64,000 bases of DNA from Bufo bufo. Taxonomy: Eukaryota > Chordata > Amphibia > Anura > Bufonidae. How positions within the stretch are numbered: the stretch's first letter is position 1; each line of letters begins with the position of its first letter. Position numbers and translations under genes: made by a program. Of the stretch, positions 53,691-62,282 are shown piece after piece. The notes below the pieces were generated by a model that saw only the letters and a program-made list of their open reading frames with translations, made no database searches and was not told where the DNA came from. Location of the stretch: positions 335,010,407-335,074,406 of the forward strand of contig NC_053390.1 in assembly GCF_905171765.1 (NCBI RefSeq), given 5' to 3'.

Positions 53691-53729
53691 CACTGATGAA
53701 GGGACTAGGGGTCCCGAAACGCATTTGAG
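53689..53729 (+). ncRNA. Hammerhead-type ribozyme motif beside Penelope fragment
   Basis: Stem I arm CUCA (53689-53692), core CUGAUGA (53693-53699), stem II GGGAC/GUCCC (53701-53705, 53711-53715), GAAA (53716-53719), a degenerate short stem III (ACGCAU), U, then UGAG (53726-53729) closing stem I with four pairs. All core bases are intact. The one weak point is the stem III change. Confidence 0.7.
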
Positions 53730-53889
53730 GAAGTTGGGAGTGAATTTTGCTTGCAAGCTAAGATAAAGAACTTTTGAATTGCTTCTTGACTCTAACAAAA
53801 ACAAAGCGCATGGATGTATTGATGGGAATAGCCGCATAGGCACTCCATTGAACTCAGCGCATCGCTCTTTGACATTCGGATCACACGTA

Positions 53890-54827
53890 CAGTACAGACC
53901 AAAAGTTTGGACACACCTTCTCATTCAAAGAGTTTTCTTTATTTTCATGACTATGAAAATTGTAGATTCACACTGAAGGCATCAAAACTATGAATTAACA
54001 CATGTGGAATTATATACATAACAAACAAGTGTGAAACAACTGAAAATATGTCATATTCTAGGTTCTTCAAAGTAGCCACCTTTTGCTTTGATTACTGCTT
54101 TGCACACTCTTGGCATTCTCTTGATGAGCTTCAAGAGGTAGTCCCCTGAAATGGTTTTCACTTCACAGGTGTGCCCTGTCAGGTTTAATAAGTGGGATTT
54201 CTTGCCTTATAAATGGGGTTGGGACCATCAGTTGCGTTGAGGATAAGTCAGGTGGATACACAGCTGATAGTCCTACTGAATAGACTGTTAGAATTTGTAT
54301 TATGGCAAGAAAAAAGCAGCTAAGTAAAGAAAAACAAATGGCCATCATTACTTTAAGAAATGAAGGTCAGTCAGTCAGCCGAAAAATTGGGAAAACTTTG
54401 AAAGTAAGGGCTATTTGTCCATGAAGGAGAGTGATGGGGTGCTGCGCCAGATGACCTGGCCTCCACAGTCAACGGACCTGAACCCAATTGAGATGGTTTG
54501 GGTTGAGCTGGACCGCAGAGTGAAGGTAAAAGGGCCAACAAGTGCTAAGCATCTCTGGGAACTCCTTCAAGACTGTTGAAAGACCATTTCAGGGGACTAC
54601 TTCTGAAGCTCATCAAGAGAATGCCAAGAGTGTGCAAAGCAGTAATCAAACCAAAAGGTGGCTACTTTGAAGAACCTAGAATATGACATATTTTCAGTTG
54701 TTTCACACTTGTTTGTTATGTATATAATTCCACCTGTGTTAATTCATAGTTTTGATGCCTTCATAGTCATGAAAATAAAGAAAACTCTTTGAATGAGAAG
54801 GTGTGTCCAAACTTTTGGTCTGTACTG
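53890..54827 (+). mobile_element. Tc1-like deletion derivative with long inverted repeats
   Basis: Starts CAGTACAGACCAAAAGTTTG after TA (53888-53889) and ends with its complement before TA (54828-54829). The inverted repeats extend about 230 bp. Only the transposase N-terminus (MARKKQLSKEKQMAIITLRN, from about 54303) and the C-terminal STDLNPIEMVWVEL block remain around a deletion near 54410. It cannot encode transposase but keeps both ends. Confidence 0.9.
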
Positions 54828-54829
54828 TA

Positions 54830-55414
54830 AGAAGCAATCCAAGTGTCAGCGTCACTGCTGATGTCAGGACTACACCGAAGTGCTCCACTGAACCGAGCCG
54901 ACAAGCACTATCCTACTCCACATGAGACGCCGAGAAAGCCCGCACACAGATACAGACAACATACAGGATCAACAGGACTGCAGAGGGAAAACTTCTGGAG
55001 AGGTAAGCGCCGGGTAAAATACCAAAGAACACACGGGATGCCGCGCTGAGGTATACCGGCTTGAGACCCACTTACCCTCGCTTGCAGGTCCTTCATCAAC
55101 TGTTTTGCTGCTGAGGCTTTTGATATATGGCGAAATTGAGTTAAAACTTCATAAACACTGATATCGGTAGATATTTATTGACCACTATCACCTCGATCCG
55201 AATGCAACAAATTGCCTTGAATTTGGATATATATTTGCTATTCATTCTATGCTGTACAATCCTACCATTCAATGTCATTGAGGTCACGTGAAGTAAGATT
55301 TATGATCTGTAGGTCATTTGAGGAATGTGATTCTCGCCCGCCTTACCACGATCTCGCAACTGGTAAGGGACTTGGGCCTTTTTAAAAAAGAGGACGTGGG
55401 AGGTGTATGGATCG
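54830..55414. other. Possible Penelope-related non-coding sequence
   Basis: Continues the plus-strand sequence that begins at the hammerhead (53689) once the Tc1 is removed. No ORF with a recognisable domain. Confidence 0.4.
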
Positions 55415-55840
55415 TTAAAGCAGAGGAGGGCATTGAGGATAAGGCAAATGTAGCACTTCCTCCATAAGAGGCTTGCCTTTGTCTTCCCCACCTCTGCCAT
55501 TCCTTCCTGGTTTTCTAGATTGGGGTGCACCCCTGCTGTAAGTTCCCCTAATCGGGTTCTGTTTGGTCTCGTTGTCGGAAAATTCGATATCCGACGAAGA
55601 GATTTTAGAGCCCGAAGGAGGTATATGTTTGACCTCAGAGCAATATGCTTTATTTTCCTTAAACTCACTCAGATCGCGCACCAATTGTCTGAGCTTGCGT
55701 TCTTTAAGTACGTTTTGGAACCTCTCCACAGATGTTTGTAGGGATGCTTCCCGTTTGGTAAAATCCACATCGTTCTTAAACTTAAGGGCCGCCTCAATGA
55801 GCTCCTGAAGCCTTTTTGCAGTATTGTCAAACAATTTCAT
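55415..55840 (-). pseudogene. Charged coiled-coil ORF, possibly Penelope-like element N-terminus
   Basis: 141 codons from ATG. Highly charged and helical at the start (KRLQELIEAALKFKNDV, RFQNVLKERKLRQLVRDL), then Ser/Asp-rich (SSDIEFSDNE) and basic. A similar layout (KERKLRQ, D...Y followed by an acidic Ser-rich stretch) occurs before the RT in amphibian Neptune-type elements. The RT fragment at 53403-53690 is on the same strand downstream. I do not recognise a definite domain. Confidence 0.4.
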
Positions 55841-56412
55841 TTTTTATTCAAGCAAGATTTTCAATAAATTTAGGGAGCTACGTGTCAGTTCTTCTTCCCA
55901 TAAAGCTGTAAGGGATGGGGAAGATATGCGAGCAGCTGGTACAATTGGAATACGTAAATACTTTGGTACTATTTTATTGTCAAGATAGCTCTCCAATGAT
56001 CGCAGTTCCCACCAGGATATTGTCCTTGTAGCCGGAATATAGGTCCCTGAACGATAATTTGCAGGTAGCAGAGGTGGCGAGTTTTGGCTATCACGCTTTA
56101 CTTATCTGGCAAAGTATCTAATCTATCTATATCATTTTTGGCATGATTGCTTATATGTTTTTTTTTTCTTTTTTTTTTTCTTAAATTCAATTTTACAGTA
56201 TATTACAATCATTTTGTTTTCTCATCCCCACCGAACCTCCCCTTCACCTCATCAAGAAAGTAAAAGAGGGAGAAAAAGAAGAAAGAAAGGAGAGAAAAAA
56301 ACAAAAACAAAAAGAAAACACATCGAAAAAGCTCCTCATTCCTTCCTCTACACCTCCACCAATGATGTAATACATAGACCCTGTATATTTACCCCCTGTG
56401 GAACCCATACTG
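55841..56412. other. Nothing clearly recognised
   Basis: Includes T- and A-rich tracts (56155-56180, 56260-56330). The plus-strand open frame there is low-complexity Lys/Arg and not convincing. Confidence 0.5.
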
Positions 56413-56476
56413 CGGGGGTAAATGCGAATATCGGCACTTCGAGAATTCACAAAAATTTAGAATATAGTGATATATA

Positions 56477-58033
56477 CAGTCGTGGCCAAAAGTTTTGAGA
56501 ATTACATAAATATTGGAAATTGGAAAAGTTGCTGCTTACGTTTTTATAATAGCAATTTGCATATACTCCAGAATGTTATGAAGAGTGATCGGATGAATTG
56601 CATAGTCCTTCTTTGCCATGAAAATTAACTTAATCCCCAAAAAAACTTTCCACTGCATTTCATTGCTGTCATTAAAGGACCTGCTGAGATCATTTCAGTA
56701 ATCGTCTTGTTAACTCAGGTGAGAATGTTGACGAGCACAAGGCTGGAGATCATTATGTCAGGCTGATTGGGTTAAAATGGCAGACTTGACATGTTAAAAG
56801 GAGGGTGATGCTTGAAATCATTGTTCTTCCATTGTTAACCATGGTGACCTGCAAAGAAACGCGTGCAGCTATCATTGTGTTGCATAAAAATGGCTTCACA
56901 GGCAAGGATATTGTGGTTACTAAGATTGCACCTCAATCAACAATTTATAGGATCATCAAGAACTTCAAGGAAAGAGGTTCAATTCTTGTTAAGAAGGCTT
57001 CAGGGCGTCCAAGAAAGTCCAGCAAGCGCCAGGATCGTCTCCTAAAGAGGATTCAGCTGCGGGATCGGAGTGACACCAGTGCAGAGCTTGCTCAGGAATG
57101 GCAGCAGGCAGGTGTGAGTGCATCTGCACGCACAGTGAGGTGAAGACTTTTGGAAGATGGCCTGGTGTCAAGAAGGGCAGCAAAGAAGCCACTTCTCTCC
57201 AAAAAAAACATCAGGAACAGATTGATCTTCTGCAGAAAGTTTGGTGAATGGACTGCTGAGGACTGGGGCAAAGTCATATTCGCCGATGAAGCCTCTTTCC
57301 GATTATTTGGGGCATCTGGAAAAAGGCTTGTCCGGAGAAGAAAAGGTGAGCGCTACCATCAGTCCTGTGTCATGCCAACAGTAAAGCATCCTGAGACCAT
57401 TCATGTGTGGGGTTGTTTCTCATCCAAGGGAGTGGGCTCACTCACAATTTTGCCCAAAAACACAGCCATGAATAAAGAATGGTACCAAAACACCCTCCAA
57501 CAGCAACTTCTTCCAACAATCCAACAACAGTTTGGTGAAGAACAATGCATTTTCCAGCATGATGGAGCACCGTGCCATAAGGCAAAAGTGATAACTAAGT
57601 GGCTCGGGGACCAAAACATTGACATTTTGGGTCCATGGCCTGGAAACTCCCCAGATCTTAATCCCATTGAGAACTTGTGGTCAATCCTCAAGAGGCGGGT
57701 GGACAAACAAAAACCCACTAATTCTGACAAACTCAAAGAAGTGATTATGAAAGAATGGGTTGCTATCAGTCAGAAATTGGCCCAGAAGTTGATTGAGAGC
57801 ATGCCCAGTCGAATTGCAGAGGTCCTGCAAAAGAAGGGCCAACACTGCAAATACTGACTCTTTGCATAAATGTCATGTAATTGTCGATAAAAGCCTTTGA
57901 AACGTATGAAGTGCGTGTAATTATATTTCACTACATCACAGAAACAACTGAAACAAAGATCTTAAAGCAGTTTAGCAGCAAACTTTGTGAAAACTAATAT
58001 TTGTGTCATTCTCAAAACTTTTGGCCACGACTG
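56477..58033 (+). mobile_element. Nearly intact Tc1-like element
   Basis: 1557 bp with inverted ends starting CAGTCGTGGCCAAAAGTTTT and TA on both sides (56475-56476, 58034-58035). It encodes one transposase frame with a single in-frame stop. Same family as 31150-32061. Confidence 0.94.
56841..57857 (+). pseudogene. Tc1 transposase with one nonsense codon
   Basis: The likely start is the ATG for MVTCKETRAAIIVLHKNGF at 56841. Helix-turn-helix and basic linker (KKASGRPRKSSKRQ) are followed, in the same frame, by the catalytic domain: VIFADEASFRLFG (Asp), CIFQHDGAPCHKAK (Asp) and [13 protein letters not shown] (Glu, about 35 residues after the second Asp). The tail ends QKKGQHCKY at 57857. The only break I see is TGA at 57141-57143, which fits a CGA to TGA transition. 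About 338 codons, the usual Tc1 size. Confidence 0.9.
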
Positions 58034-58198
58034 TATTTGTAATTTCGAATATTCTAGATTTTTTTTCATCAGTAGCCTCCCGTCTTGCTTGTGGGCCAAT
58101 GAGAAGGCTGCAATGTCTTTGTCTGAGCTTAGCAACATTCCTAGGAACCAATAGGAAAGTTGCCTACCCCTTACTATATAAGAACCTCCCCAGCAGCC

Positions 58199-58727
58199 TG
58201 TCACGGATGATATATCAGATAGCTGGACGTTATGGATAAACATCCGACTGGCTTGATCCCAAACTAAGGAGAATAAAGGTGAGCCCTATAAAACCCTAAG
58301 AGCTCACCCTGACTGCTAAGCACATACAAAAGGACTCAAAGGTAGACGATTGCATGCCCTCGTACCTTGACTGTGTGACACCTGAAAACCCTGTAATAGT
58401 GAGGGGACACGACCACCGGCTCCCTGCACTTAATACGGAGGGAGTCAGGGTCACCTAGAATCAAGCCAGCAAAGAAACACAATACAAGAAAGGACTTATC
58501 TGAACAAGCAGTAACAGAAGTCTCCAGCAGTGATCACTTCAATCCAGGAAGTAGTATAAACCGCAAAGTGAGGCAGTATGGGAGGGAATATAAAGGGAGG
58601 CAATTAGTGTGAATAGGTCACAGCTGGGAGAAGGAAAAGAGATGACAAAGTTAAACCAAAACAAAGAACATCATGCAAGAGTACAGAAGAACATCTGCCA
58701 GAACTTCTCAGAGAGCTGGCGGTGACA
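58199..58727 (-). repeat. 3' LTR, family A copy 2
   Basis: 529 bp, same ends as 9977-10505. The self-priming arm tataaaccgc (58555-58564) is intact. Confidence 0.94.
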
Positions 58728-59284
58728 TTACCCCTCCCTCTACGAGTGGACTCCGGACACTCAGAGCCCACCTTCTCAGGATGGGACCTATGGAAAGCCC
58801 TGATGAGACGAGTGGCCTTAATGTCCACCACTGGGACCCACATCCTCTCCTCAGGACCATAACCCTCCCAATGAACGAGGTACTGGAGAGAACTGCGGAT
58901 AATGCGAGAATCCACAATCCTAGAGACCTGAAATTCAAGATTACCATTAACAACAATCGGAGGAGGAGGCAAAGAGGAGGGTACAGTGGGTTGGACATAA
59001 GGTTTTAATAGGGACCTGTGAAAAACATTATGGATCTTCCAAGTCTGAGGAAGATCAAGACGGAAGGCAACGGGATTGATGACGGACAAGATCTTGTAAG
59101 GCCCAATAAACTTAGGACCCATCTTCCAGGAGGGAACCTTCAGTTTGATATTCTTTGTAGACAACCACACCAGATCACCCACATTCAGGTCCAGACCAGG
59201 CACACGTCTCTTATCCGCCATACGCTTATATCTCTCACTCATCCTCTTAAGATTACCCTGAATCTTTTGCCAAATAAATGACAA
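58728..59284 (-). pseudogene. pol: Integrase C-terminus and chromodomain, family A copy 2
   Basis: Open frame with integrase C-terminal barrel (LNVGDLVWLSTKNIKLKV, MGPKFIGPYKIL) and chromodomain ([17 protein letters not shown]). It starts at 59284 and reads on through the polypurine tract into the LTR. A shift near 59380 separates it from the integrase core. Confidence 0.87.
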
Positions 59285-59380
59285 AGACGAGGAAAATCTT
59301 TCCTCATCCGGTAAACCAGAAGACCCCTCTCCAGAGAATGTTCCAAACTGCGGATGAAACCCATATGCACCAAAAAATGG

Positions 59381-60199
59381 TTACTTATCAAGGGACAAAA
59401 AAGGGACAAGGGACAAAAAAGAACACCAATCCTCCTGATTCTCTGCCACAAAACAGCGCAGATATGTCTCCAGATTCTGATTGACGAGTTCGGTCTGACC
59501 ATTTGACTGCGGGTGAAAAGCAGAAGAGAACGACAACCGAACCCCCAAGCGAGAACAGAAAGCCTTCCAGAATCTGGAAACAAATTGCGTGCCCCTATCA
59601 GAAACGATGTCTGAAGGAATGCCATGCAATTTGACAATGTGATCAACAAATGCTTGCGCCAGTGTCTTAGCATTGGGTAACCCAGGAAACGGAATGAAAT
59701 GCACCATTTTGCTAAAACGGTCCACTACTACCAGATTCACAGTCTTCCCCGAAGAACGAGGCAGGTCCGTAATGAAGTCCATGGACAGATGCGTCCAAGG
59801 ACGGGAAGGAATGGGTAACGGGAGGAGAGAACCCGATGGCCGTGAATGAGGGACCTTGGCACGAGCGCAGGTCTCGCAGGCTGCCACAAAACCCTCAACC
59901 GTCTTACGAAGAGCCGGCCACCAGAATCTCTGAGCAATGAGATCCACTGTGGCTCTACTCCCCGGGTGCCCAGCAAGGACAGTATCGTGGTGCTCCTTAA
60001 AAACCTTGTGTCGTAAAGCGAGAGGCACAAACAACCTCTCAGGAGGACAAAAATCAGGAGCCTCTGCCTGGGCTGCCTGAACCTCTGCCTCCAAATCAGG
60101 ATAAAGAGCAGAGACGACCACCCCTTCAGCCAAAATGGGACCTGGGTCTTCAAAGTTCCCCCCTCCCGGAAAACAACGTGACAGGGCATCAGCCTTCAC
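59381..60199 (-). pseudogene. pol: Integrase zinc domain and catalytic core, family A copy 2
   Basis: HHCC domain (HHDTVLAGHPG, CETCARAK), then LSMDFITDLPRSSGKT, VVDRFSKMVHF, SDRGTQFVSRFW and NGQTELVNQNLETYL. The catalytic Asp, Asp and Glu positions are all visible, though the conserved ER after NGQT reads EL. It ends at the small duplication and deletion near 59390-59420. Confidence 0.88.
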
Positions 60200-60256
60200 A
60201 TTTTTAACCCCAGGGCAGAACGTGACAACAAAATGAAATCTAGAAAAGAATAAAGA

Positions 60257-60886
60257 CTATCTGGCCTGTCTCGGGTTCAGACGCTTGGCTGATTCCAAGT
60301 AGGCCAGATTCTTATGGTTGGTAAACACGGTAATAGGGTATCTGGCTCCCTCTAGCCAATGGCGCCATTCCTCAAAAGCTAATTTGATGGCCAACAACTC
60401 CCTATCTCCCACATCATAATTTCTCTCTGCGAAGGAGAGTTTCCTTGGGAAAAAGGCACACGGTCGCCATTTGGCAGGAGACGGACCCTGAGATAAGACC
60501 GCACCCACAACCACCTCAGAAGCGTCCACCTCAACAATAAAAGGTAGAGAGACATCAGGTTGTACCAAAATGGGAGTGGAAGCAAAACTCTCCTTGATAC
60601 TAGAAAAGGCCTTAAGCGCATCTACCGACCAGGAGGAAAAATCTACCCCCTTTTTAGTCATATCAGTGAGTGGCTTAACAACAGAGGAATAATTCAAAAT
60701 GAACTTTCTGTAATAATTGGCAAAACCCAAAAACCGCATCAGCGCCTTCTGATTCTCAGGGAGCTCCCAATCAAGAACAGCACGGACCTTCTCAGGGTCC
60801 ATGCGAAAACTAGAAGTGGAGAGAAGAAAACCAAGAAATTGAATCTGCGGAACCGCAAACACACATTTTTCCAGTTTAGCATACAA
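60257..60886 (-). pseudogene. pol: RT connection and RNase H, family A copy 2
   Basis: [68 protein letters not shown] and the degraded TNHKNLAYL (Asp to Asn in an RNase H motif). Broken downstream by a stop near 60256. Confidence 0.87.
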
Positions 60887-60969
60887 TTTATTCTCCCGCA
60901 GACTGAGTAAGACCTGACATAGGTGGTCCCTATGAGTTTTGAAATCAGGAGAAAAAATCTAAATGTCAT

Positions 60970-61821
60970 CTAGATACACCAGTACAAATTTCCCCATTCA
61001 TGGTAAAAAATGCTGTTCACAAAATGTTGGAAGACGGCCCGAGCATTCATCAAACCAAAGGGCATAACCAAATTCTCGAAATGACCCTCAGGGGTATTGA
61101 AGGCCGTCTTCCATTCGTCCCCTTCCCTGACCCTGACTAGGTTGTATGCCCCTCTTAAATCCAACTTAGAAAAAACTTTAGCCCCAACAATCTGGTTAAA
61201 CAGGTCCGGGATCAGAGGAAGGGGATATGGGTCACGAATTGTGATACAGTTCAGCTCCCTGAAATCCAGACAAGGTCTTAAAGAACCATCTTTTTTCTTA
61301 ACAAAAAAAAAAACAGCGGCAACAGGTGACTTCGAGGGTCGAATGTGTCCCTTTCTCAGGCTCTCAGAGATATAAGTACGCATAGCGACTCTTTCAGGTT
61401 GGGAGAGATTGTATAAACGAGATTTTAGCAGCTTGGCGTCTGGGATGAGATTAATAGGGCAGTTGTACTCCCGGTGAGGGGGCAGCTCCTGGACACCACT
61501 CTCGGAAAACACATCCGAAAATTCAGAGAGAAAAGATGGTACAGTCTCTGAAAGAGACACCATGAGGCAATTCTCTCTGCAAAAGTCACTCCAACCATTT
61601 ATTTGCCTTCCTTGCCAATCAATGGTGGGGTTATGTTTAGTGAGCCAGGGTAGCCCCAACACTAGAGGAGTAGGTAATCCGCTTAAGACGAAACATGACA
61701 TATCCTCAACATGAGCATCACCCACAGTCAAACGGATATTGTGAACTATGCCCTTTAACGATTTTTGAGAAAGTGGAGCGGAATCGATAGCAAAAACAGG
61801 TATATCTTTTCCAAAGTGCAT
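60970..61821 (-). pseudogene. pol: Protease and RT core, family A copy 2
   Basis: Begins in the protease tail ([16 protein letters not shown]), then [50 protein letters not shown] and [15 protein letters not shown]. It shifts near 61008 before YLDDI, which is read in the neighbouring frame and followed by the TAG at 60959-60961. The protease DSG motif is just upstream (about 61885), separated by another shift near 61820. Confidence 0.86.
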
Positions 61822-61911
61822 ACCTGGAAACCATGTGTTATAGCAAATTGATTATCAATGAGATTGACAGCTGCTCCACTATCTACAAAAATCTCACAAA
61901 CAATGTTCTTG

Positions 61912-62282
61912 CTATCTAGCGCCACATTGGCAGTAGGACAAAACGGGAACTACAAGCAAACGGCAAACCTTCAATTTCCGCATCAACCTTGCCAATAGTA
62001 GCAAATGGAAAGTTTTTAGAGGGTTTTTTCTTTTTGTTTCTTTATTACCCTCAGAAAACTCCCTGAATCTCCTAGAGGGGCAAACATTAGCCAAATGATT
62101 TATTCCCCCACAAGAGAAACAAACCCTCCTCTGAGAGCTGAATCCTCTACTATCAGAGGCAAGCAAACCCAGCTGCATTGCCTCCTGCTCAGAGGGGATT
62201 GAGAGAGACTGAGGCCCCTGCGCACTGAATGAGACCGCCCCACTGTCCTTGGACTGAATATGACATGAAGGAGTGGTCTCTC
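61912..62282 (-). pseudogene. gag: Gag C-terminus, family A copy 2 (truncated by LINE)
   Basis: Holds the CCHC knuckle CFSCGGINHLANVC and MQLGLLASDSRGFS. The gag frame crosses an A-AAA-AAC heptamer (complement of 62023-62029). Pol lies in the -1 frame from this point, so the heptamer is a good candidate frameshift signal. The N-terminal part is beyond the LINE. Confidence 0.85.
62023..62029 (-). promoter_or_regulatory. Candidate -1 ribosomal frameshift heptamer
   Basis: On the minus strand A AAA AAC in the gag zero frame. Shifting back one base enters the protease frame directly (KNFPFATIGK). Confidence 0.6.

Larger units (their letters stand above)
56415..58198. mobile_element. AT-rich hAT-like element fragment interrupted by Tc1
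   Basis: Left part (56415-56474) carries gcgaatatcggcacttcgag, as at 26745. The right part (58036-58198) carries cttgcttgtgggccaatgag, agcttagcaacatt and tactatataagaa, as at 18590-18700. The family A Ty3 copy 2 inserted at its right edge (cagcc, 58194-58198). Confidence 0.7.
58199..62282 (-). mobile_element. Ty3/gypsy chromovirus family A copy 2, cut by LINE
   Basis: 3' LTR 58199-58727, polypurine tract, then pol and the end of gag on the minus strand. Sequence stops inside gag at 62282, where an L1-like LINE starts. The remaining gag and 5' LTR should lie beyond the window. Pol is broken by several shifts, including a deletion of about 35 bases with a small ggacaaaaaa duplication near 59390-59420. 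Confidence 0.92.

Noticed and set aside
56214..56498. Lys/Arg-rich plus-strand ORF
   Set aside because: Low-complexity purine tract running into repeat sequence. Not convincing as a gene.
56862..56880. A fourth hammerhead (GAAACGCGTGC) in the Tc1 coding region
   Set aside because: GAAACGCGT is present but there is no CUGANGA core or stem II upstream. It is part of the transposase N-terminal codons.
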